A stretch of DNA of 64,000 nucleotides from Pseudopyrenochaeta lycopersici (Eukaryota; Ascomycota; Dothideomycetes; Pleosporales; Pseudopyrenochaetaceae). The translations under genes were made by a program, and so were the position numbers. Below are positions 45,365 through 56,007 of the stretch, in pieces. The DNA lies in assembly GCA_003313425.1 (NCBI GenBank), contig NHZP01000010.1:806001-870000 (forward strand). The letters are read 5' to 3'. Numbering within the stretch: position 1 is the stretch's first letter; the number at the start of each line of letters is the position of its first letter. The notes under the pieces were generated by a model, which was not told the origin of the DNA, did no database searches, and saw only the letters and a list, made by a program, of their open reading frames with translations.

Positions 45365-46158
45365 TCAGTACAAGAAGAGTCGAGCTTTGGCGTCCTGTAC
45401 CACCCATTCAAGTCCCTCCTGCAGGTTCATGCCCGTTATGGCGCTGCACGTCATGATGGTCCATTGGTGTGTCTTGATTGCATCGAGTCCGAGTCCCTGT
45501 GCCCGGTTACTATTGGCCGGACAACCCGCCTCAACAGCTTCGTCACCCGTCACCTACCTCGCGAACTTCGTCCTCAGTCATGGCGCCGGGGACATCGCTC
45601 TTGTTCTTGAAGACAAGCAGGCTTGCCCCAGAAAGGCGCTAGATTGTCAGCTCATGTATAATCAAACATGATGGTGAACAAACCTCTTCTTGCAATAGCC
45701 CCGCCAGCTCGTGCCGACAGTCGTCTATCCGTTCGCGGTCTGCTGCATCAACCACCCAGATGAGTGTGTCTGTCTTCTCGAAGTAGTTTTTCCAGTATGT
45801 TCGCAGCGTCTTCTGGCCGCCAACGTCCCCTGTGAAGTCAGTACGCGTCCATCCAGAAGTTGGCAGGTGCAGTACATATGTTCAATTTGTAACTTCATCC
45901 GTCAGTCAGTTCAATTGGGAATTCTACTGTGTCAAACATACCCGTTGTAATCTATCGTCTTGATAATGAATCCCAGAGTAGGGCTGACGCTATTCACATC
46001 CTCATTCATTATCCTCTTCACGATAGTCGTCTTTCCTGCATTGTCCAGACCCCTCATGTACTCAGTCTTGGAACCACAACAACGTTTGGGCACACTCACA
46101 ACATGAGTATCCTCATCTCCTTGTCTTTCAACCGCGCTTTCCGTAGTATTGACAGCAT
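45365..46158 (-). CDS. ARL2: ADP-ribosylation factor-like GTPase ARL2
   Basis: Six exons, complement(join(45365..45496, 45558..45638, 45684..45829, 45876..45892, 45942..46052, 46100..46158)), give 181 residues. ARL2 (Alp41/Cin4 in yeasts) works with tubulin cofactors C, D and E in folding tubulin dimers and so in microtubule formation. GTPase motifs: P-loop GLDNAGKT (21-28), switch I with SPTLGF (43-48), WDVGGQ (63-68) and NKSD for guanine specificity. The ending [14 protein letters not shown] matches ARL2. The N-terminus [18 protein letters not shown] has no Gly2, so it is not myristoylated. Exon 4 from the left end (45876-45892) is only 17 bp. Intron lengths are 45-61 bp. Confidence 0.95.
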
Positions 46159-46819
46159 TTTTGATGATCAGATATGCAGTCCTGGTTCTGGCATTTATCA
46201 TTCCAGGCAGAGACGGTTTCGTTGGTGTGGACTTCTGCGCTCGGCTAAACTTTCCACAAACCGTAGCATCGGTTGCAACAGATCCCGTCAAGATCCCGTC
46301 AAGGGTCTTCACAAACATCAATCTGCGATTCTAACGAGGTGATTCTTACCCAAGTACAAGAGCATTCTAAGGAAAAGGTGAAATCAGTCTTTCGATGAGG
46401 CCGCACCCATTACATGTACTGCTGTTCCTGACGTGCACCATAAATTCATCGAGGTCATCTCTCAAGTATGCACAAAGACACAAAGAAATACAGTCCCCAC
46501 TCAGTCACATATCACACTGAGGTAAAGCACTCATGACATGCTACGTGGTAAGATGAATCCAGTGTGCTCTCACTATAACTCTAGAGAACCTCATTGAGAA
46601 TCCCTCGTTACTACCTATCCCCTACTCCAAGCTGTGTCTGCCCTCCCCTCAGGAGCACTTTCCTTCGCTTTAGACAAACCCTACCAAACAGCTCCTGCCT
46701 GTCAAATTTTCACAGAAGCTTGCATCAGCTAGGGCACACACAATTGCCGCCCGTGCAGTTTGATGTTGCCTATGCCGGATCTAATGTCAACAGAGCTCAC
46801 ACTTGATCGTCCTATTACT
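46159..46819. other. Divergent promoter of ARL2 and GNAT-protein genes
   Basis: No coding frame with support. It contains the upstream sequence of both the minus-strand ARL2 gene and the plus-strand GNAT-domain gene. Confidence 0.5.
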
Positions 46820-49183
46820 ATGTCAAAGAAGCCCGCCATGGATGTCATGACTTGGCAGCAACAGAATGATTTTGTGCATCTTACGGTAAGAGAAAGCAGA
46901 GAGGAAGACTTTGGAGTTTACCAGACAAGCTACATAACTTCATGTTTCTCGCTTACAACATGCTCACCTTCAAACCTACCTCGACCTAATTCAATTGCCG
47001 TTCACGTCACACTTCTCACGGCAAGCTTTCCGCATATGGGTGTTTATGACTAATATACGATAGGACCTAAATGAGCGCAAGCCTACTAGATTTCTGCAGG
47101 TGCCTCGCGATCAAGGGGCCACCCAAACTCTACCAGCAACAGCAGCGACAGAGACCTCCTATACATCGTTAACACAGCAAAAAAGAGTCCCAACTGCACG
47201 CTCACGCCACAAATCACGTGGCAAGGCAACTGCCCCATACCCACCTCCAAGTTCAGCACACGATAATAACGCACACAAACCTGCGAGAAGGCCTCGCAAG
47301 AAGGTCCTACCCAAGAACAAGAAGAGAGAAAAAGACGGCAACATGTCTGTACTACCAAAGACTGCATACATTCCGCCTCACTTGCGCAAGCGTACCTCAG
47401 CCAATGCAACCAAGGCAGACTCTGTGCATCAACCTTCAGCTACTAATGCCTGTCCTGCAGCTTCTAACAAGTCTAAGGCGCGACAATCTGCTCAATTGCA
47501 TTCATCACCGTAAGCTGTCGCTATCACCACTTCCCTAAATGATTACTCTCATTCTAAGATGTACACTTACACATCGCAGCAATGGCGAAAAAGACCTACC
47601 TAGCTCACCTATGTCTCCACTAAGCACTCCGCAAGAGCCAGAGAAGCTAGACAGTATTAAATGGGACGGATGGGACGAGCCTAAGCCTGAAACTTCAGTT
47701 CCTACTCACAAAGCCGAGAACCTACGATGGCCACGAGGCCCAAAGTCAGTACACCAGAAGAGTGTCTGGCCAAAGTCCCGTGATATGAAGTACATTCCCA
47801 CCGACAGCGACAGTGATGGCGGTGTCAGTTTCCATTCCAGCAGCAACGGAGATCCTGACTACGATATCAAGAAGCTTTTGGACTGGAATGGTGATTGGCT
47901 GCCTCCCCCAGAGCAGTGGTCCGACCGTAAGGGATACACGAACCGCCACTTTGGTCAAGCCATGGAGCAGTGGATGAATGGGCATTCCGACGAATGCGAT
48001 AAAGCCTTGAAGATTGACTCGCCTTCATATAGAGGCCAGAAAATCGCCACGGATGACAAAATAGACTGGGTGCTTGTGGATGGCGTATGCAAAGAACTAG
48101 CGCCGCGGTATTGGGCATCTGTGCAAGCTGAGGGCAAACCTGTACGAGAGTTCTGGAAAGACCTCCCAAATCGTGCCCCGGAAGCTTTAACCGATATCGA
48201 TATCAGCGCATATCTACCTTGGTGGGAACAATATGAAGACGAGCTCAGTCCATTCTTGAACGGTCCAGTCGTGCCTGAAGCAAGGATTGATCGCAGCGGC
48301 ATCGACAATTATACTCATCCCCTTGTATTTGCTTCCGCCAGTGAAAGAATCCAGGATATGTCGGAGAGAAAAATTGACAAGCATCGAAGGATGATGGCAA
48401 GGCGCAATCGTCCTTGCCCAGAACCGAAGTTCCTTACACCCCAGGTTGAAGATAGGCGAATTCTACTTACAGCAAATGTATACATCCGGCCTGTAACCCC
48501 AGCTGACATTCGAGGAATCACGGTAATGACATGGATTTAACAAGGAAAAAGCATGTCTGATGAATTCACAGGAGATCTACAACCACTACGTCGAGGACAG
48601 CATACATGCCAACGAGTTTGAAGGGCGTACTGAAGCTCAGATTCGCGACCGCGTAAACGACATCATCGAACAAGGCCTGCCGTATTTGGTTGCAGTCTCC
48701 AAAAGCAATCGCCCTATCGATCCTCAGGGATATGTACAAGAGAAGGTCGTTGGCTACATTAATCTCGACGACTACTGTGATCAGTCCAGCATGTATCGCT
48801 TCTCATTCGAAATGGAGTTGTTCGTGCACCCAGGCTTCACGCACAAGAGCGTTGCTAAGTGTCTTCTTGACCGACTTCTCGAAATGGTCAACACCGGCTA
48901 CAACACTCGTGGTGGATATGAGTATGTCAATGAGTTTGAGTATCTCAAGAAGGGACCAGCAAGAGTCGTTAAGACAATTTTACTAAACGTCCACCACGAA
49001 CACGGTGCAGACATCCAGCACATTACAGACTATCTGAGTGCCTTTAAATTTGTGCGCGCTGGCAAGATTTCACAGGTGGGCTTCAAGAAGAATCAGGTTG
49101 TCGACATCTCGATCTACCAACACCATACCACCGAGACCATTGACCCCAGCAGTGTTCCCACCGTTCCTCTTGAGCGGAACTGA
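46820..49183 (+). CDS. GNAT-domain protein with YIPPHLR motif
   Basis: Four exons (46820-46885, 47064-47509, 47580-48522, 48572-49183) give 688 residues. Intron 1 (178 bp) has a GTAAGA donor and a CTAAT branch site just before its ACGATAG acceptor, and the join continues one frame. In-frame ATGs upstream, from 46763, are alternative starts. The first 150 residues are basic and disordered, with the motif YIPPHLR at 124-130. A Trp-rich central region follows (IKWDGWDEPK, WPRGPK, LLDWNGDWLPPPEQW). The C-terminal 230 residues begin VYIRPVTPADIRGITEIYNH, the classical start of a GNAT acyltransferase fold, and continue with LVAVSK, VVGYINLDDY and FEMELFVHPGFTHKSVAKCL (beta4 and the acyl-CoA-binding loop region). 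The loop is not the textbook Q/RxxGxG/A, so activity is uncertain. Confidence 0.85.
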
Positions 49184-49948
49184 GTTCTTGTCGAGTGTGT
49201 GACAGCATGCTTCCAAATGCTGTGATTAATGTCGCAGGACTGTCCTGAGATAAGTTCACGGAACAGCTTGCGAGGTCAATGCTGCATTGAATCCACTTTG
49301 ACTAGCGGTATACGAGGCTTGACCAAAAGTATTGTCCCTTTCTTGTATAGTTCTCCTCAAAGAATGGCCTGAGTTCTTCCTTACTTTCATGCAAGCTCAC
49401 CTTACGATAGTGAGATTCATCCATGCAATATTCGTCACTGGTGTCTGCGCGACGCTTCTGCGTCGTGAAGGAAGTTTCACGACTTGAATATCAGTGATGA
49501 GAAACCCTACATACTATAACGATGGTCTTCTGAGCGTGTTTTGGACTCAGAATACATTGGCCTTCTCATAGTGACCATAGTACACATGAATAGAACCCTA
49601 CTCACTAGTAGTTGTGCATTCCTTGTTTCTTCGTACCACGTCCAGGAACTTGGTCAACGTCGTTGGTTCTCACTAACAAAGCCACCACGAGGTTCACCCC
49701 TGCAACAGATCGCCAACCCCACTCCATCAACGTCAACCGTCCCGCAACTGACAACTGACGTCATAAAACAACATGAAGCCTGATCCTCTCATGTAACCTG
49801 CAACCATGGAGTATATAAATATCGGAAGCGCTAACCCCAGCGCTCATCCTAGACCTTATATCGCGCCCACCCGTAACCCCAAAAAGCGCATTGCTATCGA
49901 AATTCCTTCCAGAACCTGAACATCTAAACGCTCCTCGATAACGCCGCC
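49184..49948. promoter_or_regulatory. Intergenic, promoter of small glycine-rich gene
   Basis: No coding sequence. A TATA-like element lies at 49812-49820, and a CACCCCTGC element (containing the stress-type CCCCT core) near 49694. Confidence 0.5.
49812..49820 (+). promoter_or_regulatory. TATA box of the 129-residue gene
   Basis: TATATAAAT lies 128 bp before the ATG at 49949. It is a strong TATA match, consistent with a stress- or stage-regulated gene. Confidence 0.5.
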
Positions 49949-50420
49949 ATGTCGAAGGAAGAAGAACACCAGCACATCCCGACCGAGTCCAAGGACAAGG
50001 AAGAAGAAGGAAGCTCAGGATCAGGAGGCCTTCTAAGCGCCGTCGGCGACCCAGCCGGTACGCCTCCCTTCCCGCTCGCCTGTGTGGGCGCCAACGCACT
50101 CCAAAGAGCACTTTGCTAATCATGAGTTCCCCACCGCAGGCAAAGTCCTAGGCACCGCGCTCCGCCCCATCGGCGCACCGCTCGAGAAAGGCGTTACGGG
50201 CCCTCTGGGCAGTGCGCTCGGCGGCGCGACGCGCAGCGCGCTGGGCCCGCTGATGGGCACCGAGGAGGAGCGGAGTGAGCTGCTGGGCGGCAAGAATACA
50301 GATAGTTACGACAAGCCTGAGAAGATTGGTGGGAAGGAGCAGACGGGGGATAACCCGTTGGGATTGGATCAGTCGGGGCGGTGGGGATTCCAGGACGAGA
50401 GCAAGGGTCGGTTTGGGTGA
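49949..50420 (+). CDS. Small conserved hypothetical protein
   Basis: Two exons (49949-50057, 50140-50420) give 129 residues; the intron is 82 bp (GTACGC/CGCAG). The N-terminus is acidic and polar (MSKEEEHQHIPTESKDKEE); the centre, VLGTALRPIGAPLEKG followed by glycine-spaced small residues (GPLGSALGGATRSALGPLMG), could form an amphipathic or glycine-zipper helix. The tail is polar and ends WGFQDESKGRFG. There is no signal peptide and no catalytic motif. I recognise the general type as common among Pleosporales hypothetical proteins, without a known function. Confidence 0.78.
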
Positions 50421-50596
50421 GAGGGGTTGGTGATGGGAATATGTGTGATTCACAGGTCGAGGCTTTTTTCTTTCTTCTTCAAGAATATGTTTTTAGTATG
50501 GGCATGATTATAAGAGGGTATATATAATCCAAATTAGAGCTTCTCCCAACGCCAATCCGTAGATGCTTTCCTGTTCCATTAGGTTAGGATAGATGC

Positions 50597-52453
50597 TTAG
50601 AACATTTCATCTAGCCCGCTGTCATCAAACACACTTTGTCCCCTTGTTCCGTAGGGCCTATCTCTCCTAGAGCGGAATGTATCATCCAATCCTCCTACAC
50701 TATCGCCGTTATCTTCAGGCTCCAACATCTCACTGCCCCTTAGTCCGTCGCTTTTCGCGTTACCGAAATGATCCTGCAAACGTGGGATCGGCGTCCTGCC
50801 CGTTAAAATCTCGTACAGGCTATCGTCAGACTGATCTCCCTCATCCTCGAATCGAAGAATCTGGTCTTTGCCATCTGGCCACACCAGAACGTAGCCTTGT
50901 TGATGTCCCATCGAGAATGCAGGTTTCTTTTCAGGCGCTGTCGCAAGCCACGTGGCTGTCCATTTCGCTGGTACAGTGCCTGCAGGCTTGTTGATGTGTG
51001 CCTCCAGATCAACAATCTCTGGCGGTTGATGTGATTGCGGTGAAGCTGCCGACTCCGAAGATGCGGTTGATGCCGTGAGATTTGATACAGCGTACATGTA
51101 CACCGTTGACTCTTCGTGCGCTGTTTGAATGAGTAATCGTGTGGGTTCGTTCGGATTCCACAGCAGACTCTTGACTGGGGCATACTGAATCAATATCGTC
51201 TTGGGCTGCAGGCTCCGTAGATCCCATATCCACACTGTGCTCGGCGTCGAATCGTCTCTCGTCGCACAGAGTGTACTATCAGCATTGAAGACCAAGATGC
51301 TGATCCCATGCTTCATGAGCCCTGTCTCATTCTTCTCAAGTGGTGCTTTCGGGGGCGTGACGGGTTGTGGTGTGAGTGCGTAGGATCTGTTGCCTTGTCC
51401 GTCGAGGAGTTCGGTGTACACAGGTGTGCTGGGAAGGTTTATTATGGCTGTGTGATCCAGGAACACAATTGGACTAAACGTCCGTGTCGATAAAATCCTC
51501 ACTCTTTTGTCCCATCCTCCTACGGCCAGTTTCTCATTGCCCGGTACCCATTCCACGCTCTTGATTCCTAGCCCCTCTACGCTCCACTCGCTCGCTTCAT
51601 CCGCTGGTTCGCGGGTGATGGTGCGGTATAGGTGTCCGTCAGCGGTGTATATACAGAGCTTGTAACCGGACGACGCAGCATCCCAGATAGCTAGCCACCG
51701 GCCATCGCGACTCCATTTGAGGCCCGCTGCGTCAGTCGTAGGAAGCTCGGCGCGTCTAAGAAGCGCATTTGTACGAGGGGCGAGTAGGAGGAGGATATCG
51801 GCTCCAGAGCTGCGGCAGAGCAGGGCCAGCACTGATCCTTTACCTGCTATTTTCTCCCTACATGGCCGATATCCCCATCCCCTGCTGTCTTTTCCGGGAA
51901 ATTTGGGATCCCTTATATCAACTGCCCTACCGCTCTTAAGACACCATATCTTAACGCACGCTGTGAAATCGTTCCAGACCAGCACCTCATCCTCACTCGC
52001 GCCAAACTCGACGTGCACATTCTTTCCCATGCCGCCTGAGCCATTGCTGATCACAGCGCTCCACTTGTCGTCACGCAGATCGTATATGCGCGTTGTATCA
52101 TCGTCAGAGATGAGGACGCGGTTTGATCGGGCAGACGGTGCGCGTGATGAGTGCGACGAGCGTCGTGGTGGTGTTGAAGCGGAAGAAGCAAGCAATGCAG
52201 GAGCGGTTGGGGGTGACCATGCGATCCTCGAGTTGCGCAGGTCATGGTTTGACGGCAAAGCTATACTGCGCACAATCTCGAATGTTGTGAGGCATCGGAC
52301 CTGCAGGCGCGCGCCAGAGAGACATGCGATATGCGTAGCGGTAGGGGACGGAACGGACGAAGATGTCGCTGACGAGATTCAGCGTCGACAGTGGTTGTAG
52401 GAGGAGCGCATATACTCACACTTGAACTGAGGCGATACGTCCATGTTTCCCAT
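50597..52453 (-). CDS. WD-repeat protein, WRAP73/Wdr8 homologue
   Basis: Two exons, complement(join(50597..52368, 52420..52453)), give 601 residues. The tiny first exon encodes MGNMDVSPQFK; the 51 bp intron has a GTGAGT donor and CGTCAG acceptor, and the join gives SGARLQVRCLTTFEIVRSI, as in the first repeat of WRAP73. In animals and fission yeast this protein sits at the centrosome or spindle pole body and helps spindle assembly and microtubule anchoring. Matching landmarks are GLGIKSVEWVPGNEKLAVGG, DKRVRIL, HGISILVFNADSTLCATRDD, VWIWDLRSL and APVKSLLWNP. The C-terminal 100 residues are a disordered tail absent from the core family. The second Met (52444) could be the start. Confidence 0.92.
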
Positions 52454-52935
52454 CTTGCGTGGGCGGTTGCAGTCGTGGTGGGGTCGGGGGTCGTGGTGTT
52501 TGGGATGGATAAACAAAGCGAAGATGCCCACACTGACCAATGAGGGACGAGAGACTCCGCAACGCGCGAAGGAAGCGTGAAAGCACAGAATGACGAATAC
52601 AGCAAAGACAGCGCATGCTTTATTTGTAGCCTCCCATCCGGCCAGACAAGTGTAATATTATCGGAACGTATGCCTTTATCTACCAGACATAGTCTTTTGA
52701 ACCGTAGAAGCAGCGAGGGTATCGGTATGCACATCAAATCCAACAACGGCATCGCTATGCCAACAAATAACTTCCTGGGTATAGCCATCTTAGATACAGA
52801 AGATCCAATCTGAAAGCCCCGGTTTCTACACAAAATGTGTCTCTAGAAGTGAAAAAGAGAATCGTGTCCGTATCGCTCTCGTTCTAGGATTCGCTTAAAT
52901 CAAACTATATCATGCCATCGTCGCGTTTCCCGCAT
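52454..52935. other. Intergenic
   Basis: Promoter of the WRAP73 homologue and 3' flank of the glutamine-rich gene, both minus strand. No supported feature. Confidence 0.5.
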
Positions 52936-55900
52936 TCATGTACTGTATACGGGCGCTTTGATCAATATGCTCTTCCCGCGGATCTGCACCGCTACGCCAA
53001 CAGCCATACGCACTCGCGGAGGTGGAGGATCGTCCTTGAGTCCGCTCGAGCTACCTGGCGGATTCTGCGTGAGACTCTGCTGGCTTCCACCCTGACCAAG
53101 GGAAGATTCGCGTTTGCCGAGAGATGCAGGAGCAGCAGTAGGCTTCTTTGAGCCACCAAAGCCGAACATGCCACGTTTCTTATCTTCCTTTGGCGGTACA
53201 GGGTTCTGCATAGGTTCTTGCTCACCAGTGGAAGAGCTGTCCTCTTGAAGTTTCGAGGCAACGCTCCTTACAGACGCACGATCTGCCTCATCCAGCTCTG
53301 CGATGGGCGCGGTTAATGCTGGGATTCCCGACTCCATCTTCATGAACTCGGAAACAATGCCATGCCCTGGGGGGAAGTATTCAATGTGTACTTCTCGGCT
53401 TTCTAGTGGCATATGTTGCGCAATGCTTACAGCTAGCTCAACGATCATAGGAACACCTCCGTTTAGGTCCGGCGGTGCAGGGTCATTCAGGTGCATCTGA
53501 AGTGAAGCAATAAGCTTCTCATTTAGCGTCTCGGTCAGCGTTTGTCGGTTGGTCGCAGCCTGAGGTGCCTTCAGCAAGTCTGCAAGACCCTCTAGTGTGG
53601 CCAGCCGCCAGTTGATGACCTTTGCAGCAAGCGAGTCTTCATCCTCGGCGGAATGGCATGCAGGAGAGAACTTGCGAATATTAAGAGCAATTGTTTGCAA
53701 CTGGGTCGAGAACCCAGGCTCCAAGTCGGGGTGGAAATATTTCTCGAAGACATTCTCCACAAGCCAGTGTGATATGAATGCACGGCCAACAGCAGTCATT
53801 TCTTGTTTACCAGTTTCCACAGCCGTCTTATTGACTACTATGTGCAGCCATTGTGGGATGGATTTCCAGTCTTTGCGAATCGAGAATGACAATTGTGCTA
53901 TCAGGCCGTCTAGTCGGTTAAATCGTGTAGCGTATTCGCTGTCGTCCCAGGATGTGCGAGAGAGGGAAAGGCGTTGGTTTGCGAGAGTGTTCTGGAGCTG
54001 GTGTACTTGTGTTTGCTGTTCGAAAAAGTAACGCTTGACTTTCTGGTATTTCTCGCCTGCGATAGGTTAGTGGTCGCCCTGCTCTTGAGTAGTAATATAC
54101 CTACGCAAAACCTCGTGTTCCTTCATCATCTTCTCAATCTCTTCGTCCGTCATATCTGTAACAGATGATCGTGGCGGAGGCGTTGCTCGTCCCATCTCTC
54201 CACCCTGTTGCCCTGGCTGACCCTGTTTCTCACCTCGATATGGTTGGCCTTGCGAAGCTGTTGGTACGACGTTAGCGTCGAATGTTGCGATGCCCGGCGA
54301 GACAGGCGGTTGTCCAAAAGGCTGACCTTGAGCTGGAGGTTGTTGAAGGAGAGAAGCCTCTCGAGACGGTGCCCCCGGCGGCAGCTGGCTTCCGTCATTG
54401 ACCTTTCTCAGCGTATTCCTCGCATTGACCTGACCACTAGGTGCCATGTTGTCCTGCCCTTGCTGAGGGGGCGTCGTATTCTGAGAATGAGGGTCGGGCG
54501 GTTGCGGTTGCTTGCCTTGCTGTGCGTCGTACGCTTGATATGTTGGGATCTGGAGGGGTGATGGTGGGGCAAGCTGCTGGTGCGAGGAAGGCGGTCGGAG
54601 CTGTTGCAATTGCTGCGTGTCAATCTGCTGACCTTGCTGCACAATCTGGGGAACTTGACGAGTCGCTTGTGGGTGTTGCAGCTCAGGTTGCTGCTGAGGG
54701 GGCTGCCGAATGTTTTGAGGCTGTAGCTGCTGGATGTCTTGGCTTAGGTGCGGCTGAGGCTGAGGAGCGAACTGCGGTTGCTGTGACTGCGGGTAGTGAA
54801 TGTTCTGTTGCGGATTATCTTGTGGCGACTGCCCTTGAACTTGCTGTGGTGCTTGCTGCTGCTGCTGGTATTGGTAATACTTTTGTTGTTGCTGTGCCAG
54901 GTCTTGACCTTGTGGCAGCTGAGCGTTCCCGAGCAGCGGGCTTGGCACGCCTTGAGGATTGAACGCCTGGTACTCGTTCGAATTCTGCGGCTGCTGGACA
55001 ACGGGCTGGTAGCTTTGGTACTGCTGTTGCTGATTTGTTTGCTGTTGTGGTTGCTGCAGACCCTGGCCTTGGTGTTGCTCGGGGCTATAGTGATCTACCC
55101 CGCCTTGGGCCTTGTAGCTTCCCTCAGTGCTTACCCTACCAAGTGGGGGCCGATTGTATTGTTCCTGGTGCGGATTTGGAACAAATTGCTGCTGCTGCTG
55201 CTGCTGCTGTTGCTGCTGTGGTTGTGGAATTTGCTGATACTGTGCGTCCTTGGGTGGTACCTGAGGATTGTCGTGGCGGTGCTGCTGCAGAAATGGGTCA
55301 AGATTGTCCTCGTCCTGCTCGTTCGAGGTAGGCAGATGCGGACTCGACCCCTGACGTTGATGCCACTGTTGCTGCTGCTGCTGCTGCTGCTGTTGCGCGT
55401 GCAGGCGATTACCCTCCTGCGATTGATAGTCTTGGAGACGAGGGTCGCTCTTTCTCACGGATTGCCGTCTTCCTACGCCGTTCTTTTGGGCGTGCTTTGC
55501 GGCTTCGTCGTCTTTGTGCCCACTAAGACCGGCGGCGATGCGGCTGCGGAGCGATGGCTTCTTCGCCTCCGGTACATAGGCCGGGGGCGATTGGGGTTGG
55601 TAGGAGCCGCGGCGGTTCTGGTCAAGATTGGGCGAGGCCTGGGGAGGGCCGGGTTGTTGCTGGTAGTTCTGCGACAACTGATCGAGATGTGTACTCAGCC
55701 GGTTGGCCTGGCTCGTACTCCTCTGGGGGAAATGCTGTCTGAAGTGCTCCTGGGACACACCGGCGGCGACCTGCTGCTGCACGGGAGGCTGCTGGGTCTG
55801 GAGAGGCGGTTGCTGGCCCCCAGCGGGCTGGAATCGCTGCGCTCCAAGCTCGTTGTTCACTGCCAGCGCTTGCTCGTCAGCCGCACGAACGATTGGGCGC

Positions 55901-56007
55901 CCAACCGCTTCCTTACCAGGAGGCACCGGCGATTGTTGCCCTGACGAGGGCGTGTCGACGGAATTGTGCGAGCGATTCGACTTGGACCAGGGGAATTTTT
56001 GAGGCAT
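52936..56007 (-). CDS. Glutamine-rich protein with conserved helical C-terminal domain
   Basis: Two exons, complement(join(52936..54056, 54105..56007)), give 1,007 residues; the intron (48 bp) has a GTAGGT donor and CGCAG acceptor, and only this donor keeps the frame. Residues 1-600 are extraordinarily Gln/Pro-rich, with two pure Gln runs (about 205-214 and 264-273). An acidic helix, MTDEEIEKMMKEHEVLREKY, leads into a coiled coil (YQKVKRYFFEQQTQVHQLQ) and then a globular alpha-helical domain (IRKDWKSIPQWLHIVV ... SHWLVENVFEKYFHPDLEP). The last 100 residues are again polar. I know this helical domain only from fungal hypothetical proteins. Prion-like composition suggests assembly or condensate behaviour; that is inference. 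Confidence 0.88.
55186..55218. repeat. CTG/CAG trinucleotide run (polyglutamine)
   Basis: About eleven CTG/TTG triplets on the plus strand encode the second Gln run of the minus-strand gene. It is mostly pure CAG, with a CAA interruption, so it is likely length-polymorphic. Confidence 0.8.
55367..55395. repeat. CTG/CAG trinucleotide run (polyglutamine)
   Basis: The first Gln run of the same protein; eight consecutive CTG on the plus strand flanked by TTG triplets. Confidence 0.8.

Noticed and set aside
54796..55944. Leucine-rich open frame of 382 codons on the plus strand, looking like a membrane protein
   Set aside because: It is the complement of CAG/CAA-rich sequence; CTG/TTG triplets read as Leu. 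It is antisense to the Gln-rich gene.
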